64,000 nt of DNA from DASTCZ01 sp035308165 (GCA_035308165.1 DATGHC010000067.1:165665-229664); one strand, 5' to 3'. Numbered from the stretch's first letter, positions 34,021-42,747 are shown. Numbers and translations: made by a program. The notes: generated by a model from the sequence alone, not told the origin.

Positions 34021-34041
34021 TGACATAGTTAGACTATGTCA
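34021..34041. promoter_or_regulatory. PadR operator palindrome
   Basis: Perfect inverted repeat with 9-bp arms TGACATAGT and ACTATGTCA around TAG, centred 22 bp upstream of the padR start. The size and position fit a PadR dimer site giving autoregulation of padR-ADOP. It could also affect the divergent aminotransferase at 34157. Confidence 0.75.
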
Positions 34042-34156
34042 GATGCCAAAACGTCACACTTAATTATCAAAAAAGTTGTGGGAATCCCGCATCGGGGAAT
34101 TGCGATAGAATGGCGCCTTCCGCCAGACTCCTTTTGAGATTGGCGCGGAGGGCCCC

Positions 34157-35044
34157 TTGATTCACCGTCACGTTTTCCATAACGACCGCTTGCTCCCCAT
34201 CGAACAGGTCAGGCTTTCGCCGGGCCAGGCAGGCTTGCTTTCAGGTTGGGGTCTGTTCACCACGCTTCGCGTTTCACAAGGCGAACTCTTTGCTTATGAG
34301 CGCCACTGGCGCCGCCTCGAAAAGGACGCCCGCCGCACCCATCTTCCTTTTCCCTTCGATGCCGAAATCGTTCGCGGTCAGCTTCACGAAGTCCTGCGCG
34401 CAAACCATGTCACCGAAGGAACCGCGCGCATCTATGCCGTCTATAACAAAACCGGCTTTTGGCAAAGTGACGAGCCTGCCCCGCAAGTGGACTTGATCCT
34501 CTATTCCGCCGGCCTTCCCAGCTACAAAGAGCCGGTGCGCCTGAGCCTCCGCGAACACGGCCGCCACGCCGCTTCCCCATTGGCAGGTGTGAAGGTCACT
34601 TCCTGGCTGAATAATGTTTGGAATCTTGCCGAAGCTCAACAGTCCGGATTTGACGAGGTTGTTCTGTTGAACGAACGCGGTGAGGTGGCAGAGTGTACCG
34701 CCGCCAATATTTTTTGCGTGCGGCAAGGCCGCGTTCTCACGCCGCCATTGTCGTCCGGATGCCTCGAGGGAGTAACTCGCGGCGTCCTCCTGGAAATTGC
34801 TTCCTCCTTGGGCCTGCAAATGTCGGAGCAAACGCTCACGCCAGAAGACCTTTATTCCGCTGAAGAGGTCTTCATCTCCTCCACCAACCGCAATTTGCTC
34901 GGCATCGGTGAAATCGCCGGTCACCACTTCGCAAATGTGCCCGGTCCCGTAACGCGGAAACTCGAAGACGCCATGGCCGCTTACGTCGCAGAGTACGTAA
35001 GCAAAAAATCGGCGCAGCGAAGCGCTTCCGCATCCTCGCGGTGA
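34157..35044 (+). CDS. Class IV aminotransferase (IlvE / PabC family)
   Basis: 295 residues from TTG 34157. It is a fold-type IV PLP enzyme: 'RLSPGQAGLLSGWGLFTTLRV', 'YERHWRRLEKDARR', the Schiff-base Lys in 'VKVTSWLNN', 'EVVLLNERGEVAECTAANIFCV' and 'SGCLEGVTRG'. Members are branched-chain aminotransferase, D-amino acid transaminase or aminodeoxychorismate lyase. 'GLLSGWGLFTTLRV' and the length are compatible with PabC-like enzymes but do not decide. It is divergent from padR and probably monocistronic. Confidence 0.88.
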   Translation: MIHRHVFHNDRLLPIEQVRLSPGQAGLLSGWGLFTTLRVSQGELFAYERHWRRLEKDARRTHLPFPFDAEIVRGQLHEVLRANHVTEGTARIYAVYNKTGFWQSDEPAPQVDLILYSAGLPSYKEPVRLSLREHGRHAASPLAGVKVTSWLNNVWNLAEAQQSGFDEVVLLNERGEVAECTAANIFCVRQGRVLTPPLSSGCLEGVTRGVLLEIASSLGLQMSEQTLTPEDLYSAEEVFISSTNRNLLGIGEIAGHHFANVPGPVTRKLEDAMAAYVAEYVSKKSAQRSASASSR

Positions 35045-35105
35045 CGGGCAAACTGGCCGCAGCCAGCCGATCGCAAGATCTGGGAACGCAAAATCCCCCT
35101 AATAC

Positions 35106-35122
35106 GTCCTAGGATTTAGGAC
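35106..35122. promoter_or_regulatory. Inverted repeat upstream of the Gly-rich gene
   Basis: GTCCTA / TAGGAC with a 5-nt spacer, about 90 bp before the ATG at 35211. There is no T-run after it, so an operator is more likely than a terminator for the gene ending at 35044. Confidence 0.3.
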
Positions 35123-35210
35123 AAAACAGGGCTGTACCTGGCAATTGCTCAGCGGCTGGGGGGAACAGCTCAATCTCATGCATGAGAAAGAAAATCGAGG
35201 AGAACTGAAT

Positions 35211-35669
35211 ATGAAGAAGACAGGAATGATGCTAACAGCGCTGTGCGTCTTCGCGCTGGTCCTCTCCGTGGTAGCCGTTCAGGCTGCTCCGCAGGCTCCA
35301 GCCAATGTCGCCGGCACCTGGCAAATCACCATGGCTCCGCCAGCAGGGGGCGGAAATGGTGGCGGGGGAGGAAATGGTGGTGGGGGAGGTAATGGTGGCG
35401 GAGGTGGGCGCGGTGGACCCCAGATGGTCACCTTCAAGCAGGATGGTGCCAAGATCTCGGGGACAATTCCCGGACGAAACGGCGGCCCCGACACCGCATT
35501 TGAAGGCACAGTGTCAGGAAAGGACGTAACCTGGAGCGTGACGCGTTCCTTCAACGGCAATTCAATGACGAGCGTATACAAGGCAACCGTAGATGGCGAC
35601 ACGATGAAGGGCACTGCGACTACTGGGGACCGCCCGGCTCGCGACTTCACGGCGGCACGTCAGAAATAG
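35211..35669 (+). CDS. Small secreted Gly-rich protein
   Basis: 152 residues from ATG 35211, with GAGGAG upstream. A signal peptide (MKKTGMMLTALCVFALVLSVVAVQA) is followed by a short 'VAGTWQITM' strand, a Gly/Asn repeat of about 25 residues, and a C-terminal beta domain 'VTFKQDGAKISGTIPGR', 'FEGTVSGKDVTWSVTRSF', 'MKGTATTGDRPARDFTA'. The second part resembles exported small proteins with lipocalin-like strands of the type 'Qdg.kltGt..g'. The glycine tract is encoded by an 18-bp tandem repeat. The function is unknown. Confidence 0.75.
   Translation: MKKTGMMLTALCVFALVLSVVAVQAAPQAPANVAGTWQITMAPPAGGGNGGGGGNGGGGGNGGGGGRGGPQMVTFKQDGAKISGTIPGRNGGPDTAFEGTVSGKDVTWSVTRSFNGNSMTSVYKATVDGDTMKGTATTGDRPARDFTAARQK
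35352..35405 (+). repeat. 18-bp tandem repeat, three copies, encoding Gly-Asn tract
   Basis: Three successive 18-bp units (35352-35369, 35370-35387, 35388-35405) starting GGAAATGGTGG or GGTAATGGTGG, each coding Gly-Asn-Gly4. Copies differ at a few third positions. The copy number may vary between strains without breaking the frame. Confidence 0.8.
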
Positions 35670-35690
35670 CAGTTTCCAGAATCCTGCTTC

Positions 35691-35728
35691 AAAGGCGCGC
35701 TCTCGAACCTGGGCGCGCCTTTCCTTTT
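35691..35728 (+). terminator. Rho-independent terminator after the Gly-rich gene
   Basis: Stem AAAGGCGCGC / GCGCGCCTTT with a loop of about 12 nt, followed by CCTTTTCC; 21 bp after the stop codon. Confidence 0.78.
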
Positions 35729-35788
35729 CCAGATGTGCCTCCACCTTGCCTGAGACGTGTTAACATATCCACCCCGAGAGAGCCTTTA

Positions 35789-37519
35789 GTGTCTGAAACC
35801 ATTCTCATGACGCGCATGAACACCAGCCTGCCCGAAGCAGTGCTGGAAATCATTGCCCCGGACGGCAATCGCACTCTCATGCGCATTGACCGCTCGCCCT
35901 TCCTGATCGGTCGCGGCGCCGAAACCGGCAATCACGTCCAGCTTTCCGACCGGCGCATCTCCCGACAGTGCGCCGCTCTTGTTTTCGATGGACAGGATTT
36001 CCGCCTCGAAGACCGCGGACAGAAGCGCGGTCTTTTCATCAACGGCGAAAAAGCTCCGGAATCGGTCCCGCTGCGCAGCGGTGACACCATAAGTTTTGGA
36101 TTGCCCGATTCCTACGAAATTATTTTCCGCTCGGACAACGCTTCTATCCCCAAGCTCCTCGACAGAATGGAGCATCTGACTGCCACCGAATCGGGCGCCG
36201 ACGGGTTGCGCAAACTCAATTTATTGCTTGAGGCCGCCGCCGCTTTGCATTCGCACATGCCCCTCGACACCATTCTCGCCAACATGGTGGACCAGGCCAT
36301 CAATCTCACCGACGCCGATCGTGGCTTGCTGCTGGAGCCAAATGAGGACGGTTCCATGCGCGCGCGCGTGGCGCGGCAAAAGGGTGGAGTTACGCTCACA
36401 GCAGAGGGAGTCGAGCCCAGCAAGACTGCCATCAAAGCGGCAGTTGATCAGAAGCGCGGCATCGTTACCGAAGACGTTGCCCTCGCGGACCAGAATTTGC
36501 AGGCGGCGCACAGCATCATCGCCCAGCGCCTGCGCGCCGTGATCGTGATTCCCCTTTATGGAATGGGTGAGCGCTCCGAAACCAAATCAGATAGCGATGG
36601 AGCCATCCGCGGACAGCTGCTTGGCGTTCTGTATATGGACAGCCGTCGGCCCACCGCGTTTTCAAAAATTGAGCGACAGATTCTGGACACCCTGGCCGCC
36701 GAGTCCGCCATGGTCATTGAAAATGCCCGGCTGGTTGTGTTGGAACGGGAGCGCGAGCGCCTCGAGCGCGAAATCGGCATCGCCCGCGATATCCAACAGG
36801 CTCTCCTGCCCCGCGAGTTCCATCACTACACCTACGCTGAAGTCGCCGGCAGCAACCAGTCCTGCCTGGAGGTTGGCGGAGACTATTTCGATCTTTTCGA
36901 TCTGGGCGCGAACCGTATCGCCTTCGTTCTTGCCGACGTATCCGGAAAAGGACTCGGCGCCGCGCTGATGACTACCATGCTTCAGGGCGCGCTTTCGGCA
37001 ACTTCCTTTGGCCAGCATCCTGGAGAGACTTTCTCGCACATCAACCGCTTCCTGTGCGATCACGCCCAGGTGGAGCGCTATGCCACCATGTTCTTCGCCA
37101 TGCTCGACGCGGATGGCCGCCTCGAATACATCAACGCGGGCCATCCATCGCCTCTGTTGCTCCGCAACGAATCTGTCGAGAATCCGTTCCCCGCGGCTTG
37201 TTGCCCCGTGGGTTTGATCCCGGATATGACCTTCTCAAGCTCCGTGGTCATGCTGCAGCCGGGCGACACCCTGGTCCTTTTCAGTGATGGCGTCAGCGAA
37301 GCGATGGATCCCGACGAAGCGGAGTTTGGAATTGACCGTCTCAAGCAAGCCGTTACCGGCCGCGTGAAGGAACCGCTTCGGGATATGCAGGAAACGATTC
37401 TTGCCGCTGTGAAGCAATTTGCTCGCGGCGCGCGTCAGGCTGACGATGTCACTTTGCTTCTCGTCCGCTACGCTGCCGCGAATGCGCCCAAAGACCTTTC
37501 TTCCACTCCGGCCCCTTGA
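35789..37519 (+). CDS. FHA-GAF-SpoIIE (PP2C) serine phosphatase
   Basis: About 576 residues from GTG 35789 (alternatives: ATG 35807, or further upstream at 35735). Domains in order: FHA at about 20-95 ('LIGRGAETGNHVQLSDRRISRQCAALVF'), a GAF sensor at about 135-310, and a short Glu/Arg-rich coiled coil ('VVLERERERLEREIGIARDIQQALLP'). A PP2C/SpoIIE phosphatase follows at about 330-560 with metal-binding 'EVGGDYFDLF', 'LADVSGKGLGAALMT', 'YINAGHPSPLLL' and 'LFSDGVSEAMD'. It would dephosphorylate a phosphoserine/threonine target such as an anti-sigma antagonist. No partner-switch STAS or kinase gene is adjacent. Confidence 0.93.
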   Translation: MSETILMTRMNTSLPEAVLEIIAPDGNRTLMRIDRSPFLIGRGAETGNHVQLSDRRISRQCAALVFDGQDFRLEDRGQKRGLFINGEKAPESVPLRSGDTISFGLPDSYEIIFRSDNASIPKLLDRMEHLTATESGADGLRKLNLLLEAAAALHSHMPLDTILANMVDQAINLTDADRGLLLEPNEDGSMRARVARQKGGVTLTAEGVEPSKTAIKAAVDQKRGIVTEDVALADQNLQAAHSIIAQRLRAVIVIPLYGMGERSETKSDSDGAIRGQLLGVLYMDSRRPTAFSKIERQILDTLAAESAMVIENARLVVLERERERLEREIGIARDIQQALLPREFHHYTYAEVAGSNQSCLEVGGDYFDLFDLGANRIAFVLADVSGKGLGAALMTTMLQGALSATSFGQHPGETFSHINRFLCDHAQVERYATMFFAMLDADGRLEYINAGHPSPLLLRNESVENPFPAACCPVGLIPDMTFSSSVVMLQPGDTLVLFSDGVSEAMDPDEAEFGIDRLKQAVTGRVKEPLRDMQETILAAVKQFARGARQADDVTLLLVRYAAANAPKDLSSTPAP

Positions 37520-37635
37520 GCTTATCCGCAGTATCCACACGTTTCGTTTTCACTTTCTTCTTAATTCCCCTTTGATTTTTCCCCACGTCAGGCGTATCTC
37601 TATACAGCCTGTCACTGCTTGATTCGGAGGATTTC

Positions 37636-38970
37636 ATGCGAAACTTGGCAAAACTTGCAATCCTTTTACTCTCCGCGCTGTGTTTCTCAATTCAGGTCGC
37701 CGCGCAGACCACGACGTCTAGCTCCGCCGGCGACGTCATCGTCATCAAGGCGGGCACTCTGATTGACGGCACTGGCAACGCTCCGCGAACGAATCAAGTC
37801 ATCATCATCCGCGGAAAAAAGATCGACTCGGTCGGTGACGCCTCCTCTGCATCAATTCCTGCAGGCGTGCGCGTGATCGACCTTTCTCGCTCGACGGTTC
37901 TCCCAGGTCTCATTGAATCCCACACACACATATTTCTCCAGGGCGAAGATCCTGCCGAAGGCGGTTACGACATTCAAATTATGAAGTACCCGATTTCCTA
38001 TCGCGCCGCTCGCGCCACAGTTTCTGCGCGCCGCGCACTCGAACAGGGATTCACCACCATCCGCGATCTGGAAACCGAAGGCGCCGGCTACGGCGATATC
38101 GGAATCAAGGAAGCCGTGGAACAGGGATATATTCCCGGCCCGCGAATTTTCGCTGCCACACGCGCCATATCCAGCACCGCTGGCTACAACCCCGAAGGCT
38201 ATGCTCCCGAGATCACCATTCCGAAGGGCGCGCAATTGATTGACGGCCCCGTCGAAGCCCGCAAGGCAGCCCGCGAGCAGCTCGACAATGGCGCTGACTG
38301 GATCAAGGTATACATGACCCACCGCTCCTGGGTGGACGACAAGGGCAATCTGATTTCTCAACCAACTTTGACGGTGGAGGAATTGAAGGCCATCGTCGAC
38401 GAAACTCACGGCTGGCATAAAAAGGTCGCCTGCCATGCCTACAACGGAATCGGCCTGCAACGCGCCCTCGATGGCGGATGCGATTCCATCGAGCACGGCC
38501 TCGAGCTTACCGACGCGAACATCGCCCAAATGGTCCGCCAGGGCACCTGGTATTGCCCCACGCTCGCCGTTTACTACTATCATCCCGCGCCACCTGATAC
38601 GCCGGAAGGAAAGCGCGACATCAAACGTGCTGAAGTTCACGGTCCGTCGTTTCAGAAGGCCATGAAGGCCGGTGTCAAAATCGTTTTCGGCACCGACGTC
38701 GGCGGCTTCCCTTGGACGGATCCCATCGCCCAGGAATTCTCGCAGATGACCAAACTTGGCATGTCGCCAACGGAAGCGATACTCTCGGCCACCTCTCGCC
38801 CCGCCGAAATGCTCGAGATGCAGGGCAAGATCGGCGTCATCGCGCCGGGAGCCTTCGCTGACTTGATTGCGTTATCAGAAAATCCTTTGCAGAACATCAA
38901 GGCGCTCGAAAACGTCGGCTTCGTGATGAAAGGCGGCTCCGTCTTTAAAGACAATCTGACCGCCCACTGA
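37636..38970 (+). CDS. Exported metal-dependent amidohydrolase
   Basis: 444 residues with a signal peptide (MRNLAKLAILLLSALCFSIQVAAQ) and CGGAGG 6 nt before ATG. It is an amidohydrolase-superfamily TIM barrel: 'VLPGLIESHTHIFL' (HxH metal ligands), 'WIKVYMTHRSW', His in 'KVACHAYNG', 'GGCDSIEHGLEL' and 'GTDVGGFPW' (metal Asp). It is closest in pattern to imidazolonepropionase/prolidase-like exported hydrolases that cleave cyclic amides or Xaa-Pro peptides. The substrate is not known. Single-gene unit. Confidence 0.88.
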   Translation: MRNLAKLAILLLSALCFSIQVAAQTTTSSSAGDVIVIKAGTLIDGTGNAPRTNQVIIIRGKKIDSVGDASSASIPAGVRVIDLSRSTVLPGLIESHTHIFLQGEDPAEGGYDIQIMKYPISYRAARATVSARRALEQGFTTIRDLETEGAGYGDIGIKEAVEQGYIPGPRIFAATRAISSTAGYNPEGYAPEITIPKGAQLIDGPVEARKAAREQLDNGADWIKVYMTHRSWVDDKGNLISQPTLTVEELKAIVDETHGWHKKVACHAYNGIGLQRALDGGCDSIEHGLELTDANIAQMVRQGTWYCPTLAVYYYHPAPPDTPEGKRDIKRAEVHGPSFQKAMKAGVKIVFGTDVGGFPWTDPIAQEFSQMTKLGMSPTEAILSATSRPAEMLEMQGKIGVIAPGAFADLIALSENPLQNIKALENVGFVMKGGSVFKDNLTAH

Positions 38971-39025
38971 TTCCGAAGGCACACCTGTCTCATCGCCTTC
39001 TCAGCGTCCTCCGCGCCGGAGGTTA

Positions 39026-39045
39026 CCCTGAGCGAAGCCGAAGGG
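39026..39045. repeat. Dispersed hairpin motif (CCCTGAGC...GAAGGG type)
   Basis: CCCTGAGCGAAGCCGAAGGG, an imperfect hairpin with CCCT-/-AGGG-like ends. The same motif type recurs at 47657-47673 and 47674-47691. It lies in the intergenic space before the DUF1800 gene. Short motifs of this shape are common dispersed repeats in environmental genomes. Confidence 0.55.
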
Positions 39046-39180
39046 CGTTAAGGCCATTCGCTCTAAGCTCCCAGAGGAACTTCTCCCCTATCTCCGGGTT
39101 GAATCTAAGGAGCCTAAGTTGTATCTATTGTGATGAGCACTCCCCACCCGCCCGGCTGGTGCTCCACGGAGAAGTCAGTT

Positions 39181-40986
39181 ATGCGAATCTCAAGACGCGG
39201 GCGCCCTTCTCATCAAATCCTGCACTTCGGTGTAGCCGGATTCCTTGCCCTCGCGTCTCTCTTGATTCTTTCCTGGCCTTTTTCTGGTTTCTCCGCTTCC
39301 CTGCCGGACACGTCAACTTTTCTCGATCCATTGCCGTCATCTGCCGCCAACGACAATAAAAACGCGGCAAGTGAGAACGCCTGGAAAGGCCGCCTCCCCA
39401 TCAGCGATCTCGACGAAAATGCCGCCATCACTCATGCCCTTGATCGTCTCGGCTATGGTCCGCGCCCCGGAGACCTGCAACGCATCCGCCAGATGGGCCT
39501 CGAGACTTGGATCAATCAGCAATTGCATCCCGAAACAGTGCCCGACAAACCGGCTCAAGATCGCCTGCTGCAGTATTCAACTCTGTCGCTCTCTTCTTCC
39601 GCCCTCATGAATATGTACCCGCGCCCAAACGTGGCCGCCAAGCGCATGGGCGTCACCGAAGAGGAATACAACAAGCGCTTACAGGATTTGCTCCATCCCC
39701 CGCAAGGCATGCGCGCTGCCGCCGATCCCAGGCCACAAACTATCCTGAATGAATTGACGATGGCCAAGCTCACCCGCGCGGTGTACAGCGAGCGCCAGCT
39801 TCAGGAACAACTCACCGACTTTTGGTTCAACCATTTCAATATTTTTGTTTACAAGGATCAGGATATTTATTTGGTCAGTTCCTTCGAGCGCGATGCCATC
39901 CGCCCCTATCTTTTCGGGAAATTCCGGGACATGTTGGGCGCCACCGCACATCACCCCGCCATGCTGATTTATTTGGATAACTGGTTGAGCGGCGACCCCG
40001 GCGCGGTGGAGCATGCCAAACACGCCTCTCCCGTGGAGCGCCGCACCTGGAAAGATCTGCCGGGGCTGGGCAACAAGAGCGGCCTCAATGAGAACTACGG
40101 CCGCGAGTTGATGGAGCTGCACACTCTCGGCGTGGACGGCGGCTACACCCAGCAGGACGTGATCCAGGCTGCCAAGTGTTTTACTGGTTGGACGGTTCGT
40201 GATCCCGGTGCCAGGCCGGACTTTGTTTTTGATTACCGCATCCACGACCCGGCTCCGAAGAAGGTGCTCGGCAAGACTTTCAAGCACGGCGGAGTGCGCG
40301 ATGGCGAGGAAGTCCTCGACCTCCTCGTCAAGCAGAAGGCCGCCGCGCATCACCTCTCTTACCAGCTTGCAGAACATTTCGTTTCCGACAATCCACCGCC
40401 GGCGTTGGTGGATCGAATGGCCAAGGCCTTTGAAAAATCAAAGGGCGACCTGCGCGAAACCGTGCGCACCATGATTTATTCACCGGAGTTCTGGTCGCGG
40501 GATTCCTACCGCGCGAAAATCAAAACGCCATTCGAGTTGGTGGCCTCCTCCGCGCGCGCGCTCGGTGCGGATGTGGATTCACCAACACCGCTCGTAAATT
40601 GGGTCGCCCGCATCGGTGAACCGCTTTACCAATGCCAGCCGCCCACCGGTTACAAAGACAACATGGAAACTTGGGTCAACACCGGCGCGCTCCTCAACCG
40701 CCTGAATTTCGCCCTGACGCTGGCGACCAATCGCCTCCGCGGCGCCGAGGTCGATTTGGCTTCCAGGCTGGGTGAAGATGTGCAAACCGATCCCAAGCGC
40801 GCCATTGTTCGCGCCGTGGACACTTTCCTTGGTGGACAAATCTCCGCCGGCACTCGCGCCACCATCGAGCAGCAATCCGAGTCACCGCAGGTCCTCCATG
40901 CCAAGCTCGACGATCCCATTCGCAAAATCGATCTCGGCGTCATCACCGGACTCGTCCTCGGCGCGCCCGAATTCCAACGCCGCTAA
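39181..40986 (+). CDS. DUF1800-family exported protein
   Basis: About 601 residues from ATG 39181 (GGAGAAG upstream; an ATG at 39133 is also in frame). An N-terminal signal/anchor segment is followed by the DUF1800 body: 'ITHALDRLGYGPRPGDLQRIRQMGLETWINQQLHPE', 'LTDFWFNHFNIFVYK', 'NENYGRELMELHTLGVDGGYTQQDVIQAAKCFTGW' and 'FVSDNPPPALVDRMA'. DUF1800 proteins are often encoded just before a DUF1501 protein in planctomycetes and acidobacteria; here the next gene is unrelated. The function is unestablished. A terminator hairpin follows. Confidence 0.9.
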   Translation: MRISRRGRPSHQILHFGVAGFLALASLLILSWPFSGFSASLPDTSTFLDPLPSSAANDNKNAASENAWKGRLPISDLDENAAITHALDRLGYGPRPGDLQRIRQMGLETWINQQLHPETVPDKPAQDRLLQYSTLSLSSSALMNMYPRPNVAAKRMGVTEEEYNKRLQDLLHPPQGMRAAADPRPQTILNELTMAKLTRAVYSERQLQEQLTDFWFNHFNIFVYKDQDIYLVSSFERDAIRPYLFGKFRDMLGATAHHPAMLIYLDNWLSGDPGAVEHAKHASPVERRTWKDLPGLGNKSGLNENYGRELMELHTLGVDGGYTQQDVIQAAKCFTGWTVRDPGARPDFVFDYRIHDPAPKKVLGKTFKHGGVRDGEEVLDLLVKQKAAAHHLSYQLAEHFVSDNPPPALVDRMAKAFEKSKGDLRETVRTMIYSPEFWSRDSYRAKIKTPFELVASSARALGADVDSPTPLVNWVARIGEPLYQCQPPTGYKDNMETWVNTGALLNRLNFALTLATNRLRGAEVDLASRLGEDVQTDPKRAIVRAVDTFLGGQISAGTRATIEQQSESPQVLHAKLDDPIRKIDLGVITGLVLGAPEFQRR

Positions 40987-40992
40987 AATTTA

Positions 40993-41020
40993 AAAGGGGC
41001 GGACAATTGTCAGCCCCTTT
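40993..41020. terminator. Terminator hairpin between convergent genes
   Basis: AAAGGGGC / GCCCCTTT arms around GACAATTGTC, itself self-complementary, giving a long hairpin 7 bp after the DUF1800 stop. Flanking A/T runs would let it act for both convergent transcripts. Confidence 0.8.
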
Positions 41021-41050
41021 GAATCTTTGCAAGCTTTCCCACCAGATAAA

Positions 41051-41317
41051 TTAATTCGGATCCGATTCCAGTGCTCGCTTCAGTTCTCCCAAAGCTTGAT
41101 CCAGATGTTCCACTGCCTTGGCCCGGTGTCCGTCAAGATCTCGTGCCGCGTACTTCTGCAAATCACCCTTGGCCCCCTCGATTTTCCTCATGGCCTCTCG
41201 GATCACCGGGTGCCGCTCCTGCGCGGGTGCCGGAGTCGCGGTGGACATCACCATCGGGATTGCCAGCGCCGCTGTCACAACCAGCGCCACCAGCGGTTTC
41301 ACGAACTTGCTGAGCAT
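41051..41317 (-). CDS. Small exported helical protein
   Basis: 88 residues. A signal peptide (MLSKFVKPLVALVVTAALAIPMVMSTATPAPAQ) is followed by about 50 residues of charged amphipathic helix ('IREAMRKIEGAKGDLQKYAARD', 'AKAVEHLDQALGELKRALESD') with a His-containing turn. AAGGAG precedes the ATG. The pattern of two antiparallel helices with periodic Ala/Leu suggests a small periplasmic helical hairpin. The function is unknown. Confidence 0.75.
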   Translation of the reverse strand: MLSKFVKPLVALVVTAALAIPMVMSTATPAPAQERHPVIREAMRKIEGAKGDLQKYAARDLDGHRAKAVEHLDQALGELKRALESDPN

Positions 41318-41495
41318 GTAGTTTCTCCTTGTCGATTATTTGGTCCGTTTCAGCGGAGCCATTCTACTCCGTCGAATTGAACCCGCACTTTCAGAATGGG
41401 TTGCGTCTCGCGAAAGCGGCAACAGCCCCGCCATTCCTGATAGAATCGCGGCACTCGGGCGGCTGACCCGTAGTCTTTCCCATGGAGCCAACACA

Positions 41496-41924
41496 ATGAG
41501 TCAGAGCTATTCAAATCACGCCAGGTTCGTGCCTCCCTATCATTTTGTCGCAGGCCCCATTCTCCTTCTTAACTTTGGCTGGCAAATCTACCGCCTGGTG
41601 AAAACGCCATCCGCCGACACGACCATTTCCCTGCTCCTGTCCATCGCACTGCTGATCATGTTCCTATTTGGCCGTTTCTTCGCGCTTACTGTCCAGGATC
41701 GCGTGATCCGTCTCGAAATGCGCGTGCGCATGGCAAGCGTTCTGCCTCCTGATCTGCGCCAGCGTATCCCCGAGTTCACGCGCGACCAGCTTGTCGCCAT
41801 GCGCTTCGCGGGCGACGCCGAACTTCCGGATCTGGCGCGCAAAGTCCTCAGCGAGAAAATCAACAACCGCAAGGCCATCAAGTTGATGGTGAAGGACTGG
41901 CAGGCCGACGAGCTGCGCGCGTAG
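41496..41924 (+). CDS. DUF6526-like membrane protein
   Basis: 142 residues from ATG 41496 (GGAG upstream). Two adjacent membrane spans at about 12-55 ('FVAGPILLLNFGWQIYRL', 'TTISLLLSIALLIMFLFGRFFALT') are followed by a conserved cytoplasmic tail 'QDRVIRLEMRVRMASVLPPDLRQRIPEFTRDQLVAMRFAGDAELPDLA' and 'KLMVKDWQADELR'. This family is widespread in acidobacteria and bacteroidetes and has no known role. The stop is 5 bp from the convergent nuclease stop. Confidence 0.8.
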   Translation: MSQSYSNHARFVPPYHFVAGPILLLNFGWQIYRLVKTPSADTTISLLLSIALLIMFLFGRFFALTVQDRVIRLEMRVRMASVLPPDLRQRIPEFTRDQLVAMRFAGDAELPDLARKVLSEKINNRKAIKLMVKDWQADELRA

Positions 41925-41929
41925 CTCGG

Positions 41930-42652
41930 CTAGTAGAGGTTTTGTCTCGCGGCTTCGCGATAGGCGCACCACGCGCACCCGGAAGTCGGCGGAGGCGCGG
42001 CCGGTAAATCCAGAACCGTCATGACCTCTTCAAGAAACTTCAGGAAAGCTGCGTCGTCTCGCGGAATTTCAGCCCAGGTAAGGGACCCCTTAAGCTCTGC
42101 TCCCCCTTTTTCCGAAAGAAATTGCTTCGGGTCGAACACCAGCAACCCCAGCCGCTGCACGGGTCGCAATGCCGTCTGACCCACCGGCGCGTTTTCCAGC
42201 GCATAGGCGTACGCGCTGAGCTGCCGCGTGTAAGTCGCCACGTTGCGGTCCGATTGCGACGACGTCTTAAAATCCACCACCGCGAATCCGCCGTTATCAA
42301 AACGTACTAACGCATCAATTTTCCCCCGCACGATACAGAGAGAATTGCGTCCTGGAATCGCGATGGGCGAGGACGCCACCCACTGGTCACGGCAATCGAA
42401 AACTCCCGGAGGAAGATCCGGCGCCACTTTTTCCGTGCGCTGGCCCTCAAATCTCTGGCGCATCTGGTTGTCAATCGCCGTAAATATTTTCGGGAACACT
42501 CCAGGCCGCGCGAATTTCTGTGTCACCTTCAAGTAGTAGCACCGCTTGCATTCCTGCCACAAGAATCCAAATTCCGAAGGACTCAGCGTGTATTGCCGCC
42601 TTGGCGCTTGCGGCGCCTCGGGCGCAAATAATCCTTGCTGCTCACCGCTCAT
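41930..42652 (-). CDS. PD-(D/E)XK nuclease superfamily protein with two CxxC pairs
   Basis: 240 residues. The nuclease core is 'GKIDALVRFDNGGFAVVDFKTS' (Asp...Asp-x-Lys) followed by 'YTRQLSAYAYALE', as in the AddB/Cas4/RecB-like exonuclease group. Cys pairs lie at both ends, 'ECKRCYYLKV' near residue 34 and 'GCAWCAYRE' near 228. The N- plus C-terminal arrangement recalls the iron-sulfur staple of AddB/Cas4 nucleases, although there it is one plus three Cys. No cas or helicase gene is adjacent, so it is a stand-alone enzyme of unknown role. Confidence 0.8.
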   Translation of the reverse strand: MSGEQQGLFAPEAPQAPRRQYTLSPSEFGFLWQECKRCYYLKVTQKFARPGVFPKIFTAIDNQMRQRFEGQRTEKVAPDLPPGVFDCRDQWVASSPIAIPGRNSLCIVRGKIDALVRFDNGGFAVVDFKTSSQSDRNVATYTRQLSAYAYALENAPVGQTALRPVQRLGLLVFDPKQFLSEKGGAELKGSLTWAEIPRDDAAFLKFLEEVMTVLDLPAAPPPTSGCAWCAYREAARQNLY

Positions 42653-42747
42653 TTAGGAAATCTCCCTATCGCAATGCATTGCTCTTTTCTCCGCACCGCA
42701 ATATTCATTGTATTCAAACATTCTCGTGCCACTCGCATTTCCCATCT

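Noticed and set aside
41930..42652. Cas4 of a CRISPR system
   Set aside because: No repeats, cas1 or cas2 in the window; only the nuclease fold is supported.
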